Positions 30,101 to 38,955 of a stretch of DNA of 64,000 nucleotides are shown in pieces. The stretch comes from Herbaspirillum sp. ASV7. Its GTDB lineage: Bacteria > Pseudomonadota > Gammaproteobacteria > Burkholderiales > Burkholderiaceae_D. Numbering within the stretch: position 1 is the stretch's first letter; each line of letters opens with the position of its first letter. Below the pieces are notes generated by a model. It saw nothing but the letters and a program-made list of their open reading frames with translations, made no database searches and was not told where the DNA came from. The position numbers and the translations under genes were made by a program. The stretch is taken from contig NZ_JAELUH010000003.1 in assembly GCF_016429215.1 (NCBI RefSeq), positions 62,001 through 126,000 of the forward strand, written 5' to 3'.

Positions 30101-30300
30101 ACAATGGTGACCAGCTGGAGTCGCTGCAGCAGATGCTGTCGCAAGCCGGTCTGACGCTGGCCACGACCGATCCGGTCAAGCTGCGTGCCGCCCAGGAAGC
30201 GGCTGCCGCCTTCGTGCCGGCACCGCGTGTGCCGCGTGAACGCAAGCCCCTGCCGCCGCAATCGACCGAACCGCTGGTCCAGGTCGAAACGCGTCGCTGA
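27118..30300 (+). CDS. rne: Ribonuclease E
   Basis: A 1060-residue endoribonuclease, core of the RNA degradosome. The catalytic half has the S1 domain (YKGVITRIEPSLEACFVNYG), the DNase I-like site with DVNSARATRG and LIVIDFIDM metal Asp residues, and the Zn-link CPRCNGTG (Cys402/405) of the tetramer. Past residue 520 the chain is disordered: GLLGKIFSFFRKKP (about 562-575) looks like the membrane-binding amphipathic helix, an Arg-rich RNA-binding block follows, then REPREGREPR-type repeats (about 655-730), an Ala/Val/Glu/Pro region, and a conserved-looking end (QLESLQQMLSQAGL, PLVQVETRR). GGAG precedes the ATG. A UUCG hairpin terminator ends it. Confidence 0.96.
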   Translation: MKRMLFNATQQEELRVAIVDGQKLIDIDIETTGREQRKSNIYKGVITRIEPSLEACFVNYGEERHGFLPFKEVARSYFKEGIDVRNASIKEALREGQEIIVQVEKEERGNKGAALTSFISLAGRYLVLMPNNPRGGGVSRRVEGEDRQELRETMDKLDLPTGMSVIARTAGIGRNVDELQWDLNYLMQLWRAIEGAGQSASGAFLIYQESSLVIRAIRDYFQPDIGEILIDTDEIHDQAQQFMAHVMPDMVHRVKRYRDDVPLFSRFQIEHQIETAYSRTVPLPSGGAIVIDHTEALVSVDVNSARATRGSDIETTAFNTNLEAADEVARQLRLRDLGGLIVIDFIDMENSKNQREVEGRLKDALHHDRARVQMGKISRFGLMELSRQRLRPSLSEGSHVTCPRCNGTGHIRDTESSALQVLRIIQEEAMKENSAAIHVQAPVDVAAFLLNEKRGEILKIETRHRVTVIMIPNKHLETPHYKMERIKHDDPRLDDAQASYAMAEQADTDIGYSKRQKEDVRPRQEAVVKGITPDQPAPIVERKAPEPVAAPVPPPTLAPESGLLGKIFSFFRKKPVAPVVAPAPVEAKAPAKREGDRNGRGGERNGRNRNRNERGGERAERGERNAEQRNPRGPAAPELKAGEAAEGKQVRPPRGPREPKEGREPREGREPREARDVQVREGQEAKEGRRNEPREPREPREGREPREGREPRAPREGREPRAPRGERKEAKTEEGLPLEAALAAGAATAGVAVAAGAVAHAAEEQAVDVAQAQVDAGEGVEGAENAEGGTEPRRRRRRGGRNRHRRERDENGNVIENADGSEGEGAEAGEATEAQAPVAAQETAQVAVAQASFATSPVAAVEVPAAEPVQTAAQVESGVNAVEAVAAAAAEATAAVFSGQPAIETAAPSIDASFAPAPVIEPAPVAASEAPIDVAPAVEAAPVVVAEPAAPAVPQQISLLDAVEASPAPVAAPAVAPVVAPQTAPAAVQAAAHGNNGDQLESLQQMLSQAGLTLATTDPVKLRAAQEAAAAFVPAPRVPRERKPLPPQSTEPLVQVETRR
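29083..29300 (+). repeat. Arg-Glu-Pro repeat tract inside rne
   Basis: Short degenerate DNA repeats of the type gagccgcgtgaaggccgc encode REPREGREPREAR-like units. The tract belongs to the disordered scaffold half of RNase E and is likely variable between strains. Confidence 0.75.
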
Positions 30301-30323
30301 TCGCCGGCAATACTTGGCGCATC

Positions 30324-30355
30324 ATGAAAAAGGGAGCTTCGGCTCCCTTTTTTCA
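30324..30355 (+). terminator. Terminator of rne
   Basis: AAAAAGGGAGC-TTCG-GCTCCCTTTTTT, a perfect stem with a UUCG tetraloop and T run, about 25 bases after the rne stop. Confidence 0.95.
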
Positions 30356-30606
30356 TGCCCGCACGCGTGACCTCGGCGCAGGTCTGCGCGGCAATGACGG
30401 GCAGATCTGGTCACAGTTGAGGGAGTCGGCAGCGATTACAGTGGCGACCCGGTTTTGCACCAATCGCCCAGAATGGCCGCAAACCCGCGCCAGGACTGAT
30501 GTTGCCGGGCACTTATCGACCCATCGCATAGTGAATATGCAGGATTGTGCATCTATGGCGAACGACCAGCCGTGCTATCGTTACGCATCAGCCATCTCCA
30601 TCCAGT
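30356..30606. other. Noncoding stretch before moaA
   Basis: I see no gene here and no convincing promoter or riboswitch. The only structure is a small inverted repeat, ATGCA-N6-TGCAT at 30537-30552, about 55 bases before moaA. Confidence 0.5.
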
Positions 30607-31731
30607 ATGAACAAGCGCGTCATTCCCATCGTCGACTACCGGCAAGCCGTTTCCGCCAGCAAGGCCGCTCCAGGCTCGTCGGCGACACTGCTGCCCAGCG
30701 AGCCGGTCGGCCTGCTCAGCGATGCACTGGGACGGCCGCTGCAGGATCTGCGCATCTCGGTCACCGACCGCTGCAATTTCCGCTGCGTCTATTGCATGCC
30801 CAAGGATGTGTTCGACAAGCAATACCAGTTCCTGGCGCACTCCGATCTGCTGAGCTTTGAAGAACTCACGCGCGTGGCGCGCCAGTTCGTCGCCCATGGC
30901 GTGCGCAAGATCCGCCTGACCGGTGGCGAGCCGCTGCTGCGCAAGAACATCGAGACCCTCATTGCCATGCTGGCGGCGCTGCGCACGCCGGACGGCCAGG
31001 AGATCGACCTCACCCTGACCACCAACGGCACCCTGCTCAAGCAGAAGGCGCAGGCCCTGCGAGAGGCCGGTCTCAAGCGCGTGACGGTCTCGCTGGATTC
31101 ACTGGATGACGAGAGCTTCCGCAGGATGAACGATGTCGACTTCCCGGTGGCGCGGGTGCTGGAAGGCATCGAGGCGGCCCATGCCGCCGGTCTGGGGCCG
31201 ATCAAGATCAACATGGTCGTCAAGAAAGGCGTCAACGACGACCAGATCCTGCCCATGGCGCGTCACTTCAAGGGCTCGCCCTACATCCTGCGTTTCATCG
31301 AATACATGGATGTGGGCAGTTCCAACGGTTGGCGCATGGATGAGGTGCTGCCCTCGGCCGACGTGGTGCGCCTGATCTCGGCCGAGATGCCGCTGGTGGT
31401 GGCCGATGCCAACTACACCGGCGAAACCGCCGAACGCTGGCGCTACGTCGATGGTGGCGGCGAGATCGGCGTCATCTCCAGCGTGACCCAGGCCTTCTGC
31501 CAGGATTGCTCGCGCGCACGCCTGTCCACCGAGGGCCAGGTCTATACCTGCCTGTTCGGCAGCCAGGGCCATGACCTGCGCAGCATCGTGCGCGGTGGCG
31601 GCAGTGATGCCGATCTGGCCGGCTTCATCGCCCAGCTGTGGGGCCAGCGCGGCGACCGCTATTCCGAATTGCGCGGCGCGGCCCAGGCAACGCCGGCACG
31701 CAAAGTCGAGATGTCCTATATTGGTGGATGA
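30607..31731 (+). CDS. moaA: GTP 3',8-cyclase (molybdenum cofactor step 1)
   Basis: A 374-residue radical SAM enzyme that with MoaC turns GTP into cyclic pyranopterin phosphate. The N-terminal cluster motif is CNFRCVYC in [18 protein letters not shown]. The C-terminal cluster uses [18 protein letters not shown]. It ends in Gly-Gly, needed for activity in this family. ATG 30607 gives [13 protein letters not shown]; the frame is open upstream but without family sequence. It opens the moaA-mobA-moeA group, with 72 bases before mobA. moaC and moaE are not in the window. Confidence 0.94.
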   Translation: MNKRVIPIVDYRQAVSASKAAPGSSATLLPSEPVGLLSDALGRPLQDLRISVTDRCNFRCVYCMPKDVFDKQYQFLAHSDLLSFEELTRVARQFVAHGVRKIRLTGGEPLLRKNIETLIAMLAALRTPDGQEIDLTLTTNGTLLKQKAQALREAGLKRVTVSLDSLDDESFRRMNDVDFPVARVLEGIEAAHAAGLGPIKINMVVKKGVNDDQILPMARHFKGSPYILRFIEYMDVGSSNGWRMDEVLPSADVVRLISAEMPLVVADANYTGETAERWRYVDGGGEIGVISSVTQAFCQDCSRARLSTEGQVYTCLFGSQGHDLRSIVRGGGSDADLAGFIAQLWGQRGDRYSELRGAAQATPARKVEMSYIGG

Positions 31732-31803
31732 GCCTGGTCAGGTGCGCATATCGATTGCCCATCGTCCGTATTTCCTGCCATCACTTCCGCCCTCACTTCC
31801 GCC

Positions 31804-32427
31804 ATGACCTCCACCACCACGCCCCCCCAGATCACCGCCAGCCACATCACCGGCCTGGTGCTGGCCGGCGGTCGTGGTACCCGCATGGGGGGCGTCGACA
31901 AGGGCCTGCAGCTGCTGCATGGCAAACCGCTGGTACAGCATGTGCTGGAGCGGCTGGCGCCGCAGGTCGGCACGCTGGCGCTCAATGCCAACCGCTCGCA
32001 GTTGCACTACGCGCGCTTCGGCTATCCGATCTGGCATGACCTGGAGTCCGACTATCCGGGCCCGCTGGCGGGCCTGCAAAGCGGCCTGGCGCACTGCACG
32101 ACACCCTTCCTGGCCAGTGCCCCCTGCGACGCGCCACTGATCCCCTACGACCTGGTGGCGCACCTGGCCGATGCCATGGCCCAGGCCGGGGCCGAGGCCG
32201 CCTTCGCGGTCACGGTCGGAGAGGACAGGCGGCAGCGTCATCCGGTATGCTCGCTGCTGCGCACCTCGGCCAAGCCCTCGCTGGATGCCTTCCTGGACGC
32301 CGGCGAGCGCAAGATGGAGCGCTGGTTCGCCACGCTGCACTGCGTGGAGGTCGAGTTTCCCGAGGAGCGCGCCTTCTGCAACATCAACACCGGGCTGGAC
32401 CTGCGACGGCTCGAAGAAGAACAATGA
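31804..32427 (+). CDS. mobA: Molybdenum cofactor guanylyltransferase
   Basis: A 207-residue nucleotidyltransferase that attaches GMP to molybdopterin, producing the bis-MGD cofactor of enzymes such as nitrate reductase. The nucleotide-binding signature LAGGRGTRMGGVDKGLQLL lies at residues 19-37. LAGLQSGLAH and SAPCDAPLIP are further MobA blocks, and the C-terminal FCNINTGLDLRRL (NIN) matches. Its stop overlaps the moeA start as ATGA, so the two are translationally coupled. Confidence 0.92.
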   Translation: MTSTTTPPQITASHITGLVLAGGRGTRMGGVDKGLQLLHGKPLVQHVLERLAPQVGTLALNANRSQLHYARFGYPIWHDLESDYPGPLAGLQSGLAHCTTPFLASAPCDAPLIPYDLVAHLADAMAQAGAEAAFAVTVGEDRRQRHPVCSLLRTSAKPSLDAFLDAGERKMERWFATLHCVEVEFPEERAFCNINTGLDLRRLEEEQ

Positions 32428-33731
32428 CCCAGACTTCCCCGCATTGCCTCAACGACATCGTCAGCTGCATCAGCGGCTATGACCCCAACGCCATGACCGT
32501 GGAGCAGGCGCAAGCCGTGATCCGCGATTTCATCACCCCGATCGAGACCGTCGAAAAGCTGGCCATCCGCAGTGCCCTCTCGCGGGTGCTGGCACAGGAC
32601 ATCGTCTCGCGCATCGACGTCCCCGCCCACGACAACTCGGCCATGGATGGCTATGCCCTGCGTGGCGAGGATGTCGCCAGCGGCCAGCAGGTACGCCTGC
32701 AGATCGTCGGCGCGGTGCATGCCGGCGCCAGCTTCACCGGCGCAGTGCAACGCGGTCAGTGCGTACGCATCATGACCGGTGCGCCCATGCCCGCCGGCTG
32801 CGATACGGTGATCCCGCAGGAACTGACGGTCGACGCCGATCTCCATGGCGCCACCCCGGCCGTGACCCTGCCCGCTGGCCGCGTGCGCCCCGGCGACAAC
32901 CGCCGCCTGCGCGGCGAGGACCTGGCACTGGGCAGCGTGGCCCTGCCACGCGGACGCCGCCTGCGTCCTTCCGACATTGGCCTGCTGGCTTCGCTGGGCA
33001 TTGCCGAGGTACCGGTGCAGCGCCGTCTGCGGGTGGCGTTCTTCTCCACCGGCGACGAACTGCGTTCGGTGGGCGAGCCGCTGGAGGCGGGCTGCGTCTA
33101 TGACTCCAACCGCTACACCCTGCACGGCATGCTCACGCGCCTGGGCTGCGATGTCATCGACCTGGGCGTGGTCCCCGATGATCCGACCGCGCTGGAGGCG
33201 GCATTCCGCAGTGCCTGCGAAGAGGCCGATGCGGTCATCACCTCCGGTGGCGTCTCGGTGGGCGAAGCCGACTACACCAAGCAGATCATGGCCAGCCTGG
33301 GCGAGATGACATTCTGGAAGATCGCCATGCGCCCCGGGCGGCCGCTGGCCTTCGGCCGCATCAGCTCACGCGGGCGCGATGCCTACCTGTTCGGCCTGCC
33401 GGGCAATCCGGTGGCGGTGACGGTGAGTTTTTCCTTCTTCGTGCGCGATGCCCTGCTGCGCCTGGCCGGCGCCGAAGCGGCGCCACTGCCGCGCCTGCGC
33501 GTCAAGGCCGTGAGCCCCATCCGCAAGAAGGCCGGCCGCACCGAATACCAGCGCGGCATCCTCGCCCCCGATGACGACGGGCGCTGGAACGTGCGCCTGA
33601 CCGGCCTGCAGGGCTCGGGCATCCTGCGCTCGATGTCGGACGCCAATTGCATCATCGAACTGGAGCATGGCCGTGGCGATGTGGCCGCCGGCGAGGAGGT
33701 CTCGGTGGTGCTCTTCGATGGACTGGTCTAG
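32424..33731 (+). CDS. moeA: Molybdopterin molybdenumtransferase
   Basis: A 435-residue enzyme that inserts molybdate into adenylylated molybdopterin. Family blocks are DVPAHDNSAMDGYAL, IMTGAPMPAGCDTVIPQE, FFSTGDELRSVGEPL, TSGGVSVGEADYTKQI and FGLPGNPVAVTVSFSFFV. The start ATG 32424 overlaps the mobA stop; an open frame further upstream is out of the family. It ends the operon and is followed by a dispersed repeat and a strong terminator. Confidence 0.95.
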   Translation: MTQTSPHCLNDIVSCISGYDPNAMTVEQAQAVIRDFITPIETVEKLAIRSALSRVLAQDIVSRIDVPAHDNSAMDGYALRGEDVASGQQVRLQIVGAVHAGASFTGAVQRGQCVRIMTGAPMPAGCDTVIPQELTVDADLHGATPAVTLPAGRVRPGDNRRLRGEDLALGSVALPRGRRLRPSDIGLLASLGIAEVPVQRRLRVAFFSTGDELRSVGEPLEAGCVYDSNRYTLHGMLTRLGCDVIDLGVVPDDPTALEAAFRSACEEADAVITSGGVSVGEADYTKQIMASLGEMTFWKIAMRPGRPLAFGRISSRGRDAYLFGLPGNPVAVTVSFSFFVRDALLRLAGAEAAPLPRLRVKAVSPIRKKAGRTEYQRGILAPDDDGRWNVRLTGLQGSGILRSMSDANCIIELEHGRGDVAAGEEVSVVLFDGLV

Positions 33732-33760
33732 GGAAACGTCCGACGGCAGACTGGCTCAAG

Positions 33761-33804
33761 CGCGTCTTCGATACGGCCCTGAAGGGCCTACTCAGTCCGA
33801 ACGG
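33761..33804 (-). repeat. Dispersed intergenic repeat, copy 1
   Basis: On the minus strand it reads CCGTTCGGACTGAGTAG, a GGCCCT/AGGGCC hairpin, then GTATCGAAGACGCG. A second copy with the same flanks and a different hairpin is at 56253-56298. It lies after moeA, before the terminator. Confidence 0.7.
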
Positions 33805-33834
33805 TTTCAAATGGCTTGAAGAGAATTGAAGCAA

Positions 33835-33875
33835 AATCGCCGCTCCAGAGTCATCTGGAGCGGCGATTCCTTTTT
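33835..33875 (+). terminator. Terminator of moeA
   Basis: A perfect 15-bp stem (AATCGCCGCTCCAGA / TCTGGAGCGGCGATT), loop GTCA, then CCTTTTT. It lies between convergent moeA and rmuC. Confidence 0.92.
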
Positions 33876-33895
33876 AACTGTACGGCAGTAGCGCC

Positions 33896-35377
33896 TCAGA
33901 TACCCTCGGTATCGTCGCCCAAGTCTAGCTCCCCTGTGCCCAGCAGCTTCTGCGCATTCTCGGCCGGCAATGCCTCCACCGACTTGAGCTTGCGGGTCAT
34001 CTGACGGGTCCGTGTTTCGGCCTGGTCGATGTTCTTGGCCACGCGTTCCAGCGCGCTCTTGGTCGATGCCAGCACCTCGCCGAACTTGCCGAACTCGGTC
34101 TTGACCGCCCCCAGCACCTGCCACACTTCCGACGAACGCTTCTCCAGCGCCAGCGTGCGGAAGCCCATCTGCAGGCTGTTGAGCAGCGCTGAGAGCGTCG
34201 ACGGCCCGGCGATGGTGACCCGGTGGGTGCGCTGCAACTCGTCCGACAGGCCGGGGCGACGCATCACTTCCGCATACAGGCCCTCCGTGGGCAGGAACAG
34301 GATGGCGAAGTCGGTCGTCAAGGGCGGCGACAGGTATTTCTCGGCGATGGTCTTGGCCTCGTTGCGCACGGCGCGTTCCAGCTCGCGGCCGGCCGTGGCC
34401 ACGCCGTCGGCATCGGCACGCTCGGCGGCATCGACCAGGCGCTCGTACTGTTCCTTGGGGAACTTGGCATCGATCGGCATCCAGACCTGGGTACCGTCGT
34501 CCTTGGCACCGGGCAGGCGGATGGCGAATTCCACCCGCTCGCCGCTGGCCGGCACGGTCTCCACGTTCTTGGCGTACTGGTCGGGCGTGAGCATCTGTTC
34601 CAGCAGGATCTCCAGCTGCACTTCGCCCCAGGTGCCACGCGTCTTGACGTTGGTCAGTACGCGCTTCAGGTCACCCACGCCGGTGGCCAGCTGCTGCATC
34701 TCGCCCAGGCCCTGGTGCACCTTGTCCAGACGGTCCGAGACCAGCTTGAAGGATTCGCCCAGGCGTTGCTCCAGGGTGGCGTGCAGCTTCTCGTCGACGG
34801 TCTTGCGCATCTCTTCGAGCTTTTGCGCGTTGTCGTTCTGCAGGTCCTTGATCTTGGCTTCCAGCGTGGCGCGCACCTCGGCCATGCGCTGGGCATTGGA
34901 CTCGGTCAGCGCCGAGAGCTGCTGGTGCAGCGTATCGCCGAAGCGCTTGAGCGAGATCGCCTGCTCTTCGCGACCGACCTGGGCCTGCAGCGTGATGGAC
35001 TGGCGCATGCTGTCCAGTTGCTGGGCGTTGGTCTCGTTGAGTTTCACCAACTGCTGGGCGAAGCTGTCGATCTGCTTGTTCTGCAGCGAGGCCACGCTGG
35101 ACATCTGGGTCGCCATGGTCTGCTGCAACTGGGCGAAACTGGCGCCCAGCTCCTGGCGCGTGCCTTGCGCGCTCGCCTGCACCTGGTTGCGCAGCTCGCG
35201 CTCGATGCGCTCGCCGGTGTCCTGCTGGTGACGCTGCAGGTCCTGCTGGAGCTGGAACAGCGCGTCCTCGATATCCACGCTGTCGGCCTGGCGCTGGCCC
35301 GAACGCAGCAGGATCAGTACCTGCAGCACGATGCCGACCACCACGAGGCCGGCAAGGATCATTTCCACTGAGGTCAT
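33896..35377 (-). CDS. rmuC: DNA recombination protein RmuC
   Basis: A 493-residue protein. It has one N-terminal membrane segment (MILAGLVVVGIVLQVLILL), a long coiled coil (about residues 35-215, Gln/Glu-rich, with SFAQLQQTMATQMSSVASL), and the C-terminal RmuC nuclease-like domain (EFAIRLPGAKDDGTQVWMPI, DAKFPKEQYERL, FLPTEGLYAEVMRRPGL). In E. coli RmuC limits inversions at short inverted repeats, and recent work ties it to DNA defence, but its exact reaction is unclear. The globin gene lies 7 bases upstream, so they share a transcript. Confidence 0.92.
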   Translation of the reverse strand: MTSVEMILAGLVVVGIVLQVLILLRSGQRQADSVDIEDALFQLQQDLQRHQQDTGERIERELRNQVQASAQGTRQELGASFAQLQQTMATQMSSVASLQNKQIDSFAQQLVKLNETNAQQLDSMRQSITLQAQVGREEQAISLKRFGDTLHQQLSALTESNAQRMAEVRATLEAKIKDLQNDNAQKLEEMRKTVDEKLHATLEQRLGESFKLVSDRLDKVHQGLGEMQQLATGVGDLKRVLTNVKTRGTWGEVQLEILLEQMLTPDQYAKNVETVPASGERVEFAIRLPGAKDDGTQVWMPIDAKFPKEQYERLVDAAERADADGVATAGRELERAVRNEAKTIAEKYLSPPLTTDFAILFLPTEGLYAEVMRRPGLSDELQRTHRVTIAGPSTLSALLNSLQMGFRTLALEKRSSEVWQVLGAVKTEFGKFGEVLASTKSALERVAKNIDQAETRTRQMTRKLKSVEALPAENAQKLLGTGELDLGDDTEGI

Positions 35378-35384
35378 GGCGGGC

Positions 35385-35786
35385 TTATTCGGGCTTGTTG
35401 CGCATCCAGTCGGCGGTCTGGTAGAGCGCCGCCAGGAGGCGTTTCATGAGGTCCTCGGGCAGGCCGACGTCCTGCATGGCCCAGGTCATGCAGCGCAGCC
35501 ACTGGTCACGCTCGGACACGCCAATGGGGAAAGGCAGGTGGCGCGCGCGCAGGCGTGGATGACCGAACTTTTCCATGTACAGGCTGGGCCCGCCGGTCCA
35601 GCCGGAGAGGAACATATAGGTCTTCTCGCGCGAATTGTCCAGCGAGGGCGGATGCAGGGCGCGGATGCCGGCGAACTCCGGTTCCAGGTCCATCAGGTCA
35701 TAGAAACGGTCGACCATCTCGCGCAGTTTTTCTGCGCCGCCGATGAGTTCAAAGGTGGTGGGCTGATTGGGATCTTCGATTTGCAT
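35385..35786 (-). CDS. Group II truncated haemoglobin
   Basis: A 133-residue globin with the 2-on-2 fold. TFELIGGAEKLREMVDRFYDLM is the usual beginning, the proximal His is in FGHPRLRARHLPFPIG, and the G8 Trp is in ERDQWLRCMTWAM, which marks group II (trHbO). Such proteins bind oxygen or detoxify NO and peroxide. It is followed 7 bases later by rmuC. That pairing has no known functional reason. Confidence 0.9.
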   Translation of the reverse strand: MQIEDPNQPTTFELIGGAEKLREMVDRFYDLMDLEPEFAGIRALHPPSLDNSREKTYMFLSGWTGGPSLYMEKFGHPRLRARHLPFPIGVSERDQWLRCMTWAMQDVGLPEDLMKRLLAALYQTADWMRNKPE

Positions 35787-35867
35787 AAGACCGCCATGAT
35801 ACCGCAGCCAGCCCGCCCCCGCCGGCCCGCAGGCGCGCGAAGTCGGGCTGGTTTGACCTGAATCGGA

Positions 35868-38366
35868 TCAGGCCTCGCGCAAGGTCTGCAGGGGCGGACG
35901 ACGCAGCACATGACGCAGTCCCACCCAGCCACCCAGGGCCGAGCACGCTGCCCCCAGGCCCATGCCGGCCACCCATACCAGAGGGCTGAAGCTCCAGTCG
36001 AAATTGAACACGTAGTGCGCCAGCGCCCAGCCGATGGCCGCCGCGCCACTGGCGGCCAGCAGGCCCGCCACCGAGCCCACCAGCAAGACCTCGATGCGCT
36101 GCGCCCGCGACAGCTCGACCCGGGTCGCGCCCAGCGCCCGCAACAGGCCGGCTTCGCGCACGCGCTCGTCCTGGGAGCCGGCCAGCGCCGCATAGAGCAC
36201 CAGCACACCCGAGCAGAGCGTGAAGAGGAACAGGAACTCCACCGCCGAAATCACCTGCCCCACCACCTCCTGGATCTGGCGCAGCACGCTGCCGATATCG
36301 ACCACGGTCAGGTTGGGATAGTCACGCGTGAGCGCATTGGCCAACCCCTCCTGCGGTGGTGCCAGGTGCACCGCGGTGATCCAGCTCTGCGGGGTGTCGC
36401 GCATGATGGCCGGGTTCATGATGACGAAGAAGTTGACCCGCAAGGAACCCCATTCCAGCTTGCGCAGGCTGGTCACCGGCGCCTCCACCAGTTGGCCGGC
36501 GATATCGAATTGCAGGCGGTCACCCAGCTTGATGCCCAGGGTCTGGGCCAGGCCGCGCTCCACCGAGGCTTCCGGCTTGCTGTCGTCGAACCAGCGGCCG
36601 GCCACGATGCCATTGCCGGGCGGGATATCGCGCTGGGTCGAGAGATTGAATTCGCGGTCCACCAGGCGCTTGGCGCGGTCTTCCGGGTAATCGGCGGCGC
36701 TGATGGCGCGGCCGTTGATCTGCACCAGCCGGCCCCGGATCATCGGATACAGCGCCACGTCGGCGACCCCGCCCTGGCGCAGCACCTGCTCCACCGCCTG
36801 GCGTTGGTCAGGCTGGATGTTGATGATGAAGCGGTTGGGCGCATCGGCCGGCGTGGCCTGGCGCCAGGCGCCGACCAGGTCGCCACGGATCACGGTGAGC
36901 AGCAACAGCGCCATCAATCCCAGCCCCAGTGCCACCACCTGCATGACGGCGGCCGCCGGACGGCGCTGCAGGCCGTCGATGGCAAAGCGCCAGCTCTGGC
37001 TGTCGACCAGGCCACGCAAGCTGCGCAAGCCACGCAGGCAGAGCCACGCCACCAATGCGAACAGGCCGAAGCCACCGAGGAAGCCGGCGATGGTCAGCAG
37101 GCCCAGCTTAAGGTCGCCCGCCTGCCACAGCAGCAAACCCGAGAACACCAGCGTACCCAGCACGTAACTGGCCACCGTCAGCGCCTGCGGCGCGCCCTGG
37201 TCGCGGCGGATCACGCGGTTATGCGGCACGTTGCGCAATTGCAGGATGGGCGGCAGCGCAAAGCCGACCAGCAACAGCAGGCCCGTGGCCACGCCCTGCA
37301 CGGCCGGCTGCCAGCCCGGTGGCGGCAAGGCGGTGGGCATGAAGCTGCCCAGCCATTGCAGCAGCGCAAAATGGGCGGCAAAGCCCAGCAGCATGCCGAT
37401 CACGCTGGCGGCCAGGCCGATGAGGATGAATTCGGTCAGGTAGAGCGTGGTCACCTGTTGCTGGGTCATGCCGAAACAGCGCAGCATGGCGCAGGCATCC
37501 AGGTGGCGCAGCATGAAGCGGCGCGCCGCCATAGCCACGGCCAATGCCGCCAGCATGGCCGAGAGCAGGCCCACCAGCGAGAGGAACTGCTCGGCACGGT
37601 CCAGCGTGGCGCGCATCTCGGGGCGGCCGCTTTCCAGCGATTCCAGACGCACGCCGCGCAGCTTGTCCTGTGCAATCTGTTGCTCTACCTGGTGCTGGAA
37701 GCGCTGCACCGTCGCTGCCGGGCCGGCGATGAGCAGCCGATAGGTCACCCGCGAACCCACTTGCACCAGGTGAGTGGCGGCCAGATCGGCCTCGGCCAGC
37801 ATCACACGCGGCGCAAAGTTGACGAAGGCGCTGCCGCGATCGGGTTCCACCGAGATGACGGCGGCGATCTTCAGGGGCAGGTCGCCCAGCCGCAGGGTAT
37901 CGCCCACGCGCAGGTCCAGCTGCGACAGGATCTGCGGATCGACCCACACCGTGCCCGGCTGCGGAATGCCATCGGCGGCGCGGTCGCTGCCGTCGGGGGC
38001 GCGCAGCTTGAGCTGGCCGCGCAGCGGGTAACCCGGGGTCACCGCCTTGATCGAGGACAGCAGCGAGCGCGCCGCGTCGCCCTCGCCGGCCTGGGCCATG
38101 CTGGGGAAGACCTGCGTCTGCGCCTGCAGCAAGCCCTGTTGGCGGGCCTGTTGCAGCCATTGCGGCGGCAGCGGCTGGTCGGCCGCCACCAGCAGGTCGG
38201 CGCCCAGCAGTTGATGGGCGTCACGCGCCATGCCGGCACGCATGCGATCGACGAAGAAACCCACCGACGACAGGGCCGCCACCGCCACGATCAGGGCAAT
38301 CAGCAAGAAGCGGAGTTCACCGGTGCGCCAGTCGCGCAGGGTCATGCGCAGAGCTTGTTGGAACAT
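35868..38366 (-). CDS. FtsX-like ABC transporter permease (YbbP type)
   Basis: An 832-residue inner-membrane protein with two FtsX-type halves. It starts MFQQALRMTLRDWRTGELRF, has a first membrane segment (LLIALIVAVAALSSVGFFV), a large periplasmic region with MacB-like parts, and about ten membrane segments in total (for example LFLFTLCSGVLVLYAALAG near the end). Close homologues work with an ATPase of the YbbA/LolD type, often next to tesA, in lipid or lipoprotein handling. No ATPase gene is adjacent here, so the partner lies elsewhere. The small downstream gap leads to the globin gene. Confidence 0.85.
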   Translation of the reverse strand: MFQQALRMTLRDWRTGELRFLLIALIVAVAALSSVGFFVDRMRAGMARDAHQLLGADLLVAADQPLPPQWLQQARQQGLLQAQTQVFPSMAQAGEGDAARSLLSSIKAVTPGYPLRGQLKLRAPDGSDRAADGIPQPGTVWVDPQILSQLDLRVGDTLRLGDLPLKIAAVISVEPDRGSAFVNFAPRVMLAEADLAATHLVQVGSRVTYRLLIAGPAATVQRFQHQVEQQIAQDKLRGVRLESLESGRPEMRATLDRAEQFLSLVGLLSAMLAALAVAMAARRFMLRHLDACAMLRCFGMTQQQVTTLYLTEFILIGLAASVIGMLLGFAAHFALLQWLGSFMPTALPPPGWQPAVQGVATGLLLLVGFALPPILQLRNVPHNRVIRRDQGAPQALTVASYVLGTLVFSGLLLWQAGDLKLGLLTIAGFLGGFGLFALVAWLCLRGLRSLRGLVDSQSWRFAIDGLQRRPAAAVMQVVALGLGLMALLLLTVIRGDLVGAWRQATPADAPNRFIINIQPDQRQAVEQVLRQGGVADVALYPMIRGRLVQINGRAISAADYPEDRAKRLVDREFNLSTQRDIPPGNGIVAGRWFDDSKPEASVERGLAQTLGIKLGDRLQFDIAGQLVEAPVTSLRKLEWGSLRVNFFVIMNPAIMRDTPQSWITAVHLAPPQEGLANALTRDYPNLTVVDIGSVLRQIQEVVGQVISAVEFLFLFTLCSGVLVLYAALAGSQDERVREAGLLRALGATRVELSRAQRIEVLLVGSVAGLLAASGAAAIGWALAHYVFNFDWSFSPLVWVAGMGLGAACSALGGWVGLRHVLRRPPLQTLREA

Positions 38367-38412
38367 GCGAAGAAGCCTGGAAAGAGGAAAAGGGATCGAG
38401 TACGCCGCAAGT

Positions 38413-38763
38413 TCAGCGCAGCCACAGGGCCACCAGGCCCAGCGCCAGCAGGACGCAGAAAGCCGTCAGCCAGCGCTGGCGGGCGCGCAGGCCATCCACC
38501 GTCGCCACCAGTTGCGCATTCTGCTCAGCCAGCGTGTTGATGAGCTGGCTGGCATCGAGTTGCTCGGCCTCCAGCTGGGCGATGCGCCGGGCCAGGTGCT
38601 CGGCATCGGTGGCGGCCGGCATGGCTTCCTGCGCCTGGATCTCGGACTTGGCCTTGCGTGTACGCGACCACAGGTCGCGCGCGCCCTTGACGATGCCTGG
38701 CGTGGCCTGCACCACATCGCCCCAGGGAATCATCTTGATGGCGGATAACCAGCTCAATCCCAT
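38413..38763 (-). CDS. Small coiled-coil membrane protein, unknown
   Basis: I do not recognise this 116-residue protein. It begins MGLSWLSAIKMIPWGDVVQA, has a charged helical middle (DLWSRTRKAKSEIQAQEA) and a coiled coil (EHLARRIAQLEAEQLDASQL), and ends in a single membrane helix (WLTAFCVLLALGLVALWL). So it is probably a tail-anchored inner-membrane protein. I start it at ATG 38763, which has GGAG at a good distance; the frame is open upstream. It lies 46 bases before the permease gene and may be co-transcribed with it. Confidence 0.65.
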   Translation of the reverse strand: MGLSWLSAIKMIPWGDVVQATPGIVKGARDLWSRTRKAKSEIQAQEAMPAATDAEHLARRIAQLEAEQLDASQLINTLAEQNAQLVATVDGLRARQRWLTAFCVLLALGLVALWLR

Positions 38764-38955
38764 CTGTCCTTCTCCTTTTTCCGGTTTTCCGGATACGGCT
38801 TGTTGCAATTTGGCCGAGAACCTCGGCCATGGGTGTTCTTCTAAGACACACAAAACGTGATTTTATCCCGACCAAGTCGCCCGGGTGCCGCCCCTCTCGC
38901 TTTCCACGCAGCAAGCCCCTGGGCGCTTTGTCATCGTCCATGGAGCCTCCCCCCG

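Noticed and set aside
27025-30261. Open frame of over 1000 codons antisense to rne
   Set aside because: It mirrors the rne codons, is rich in Gly/Arg/Phe without domains, and has no ribosome site. GC-rich codon use produces such frames.
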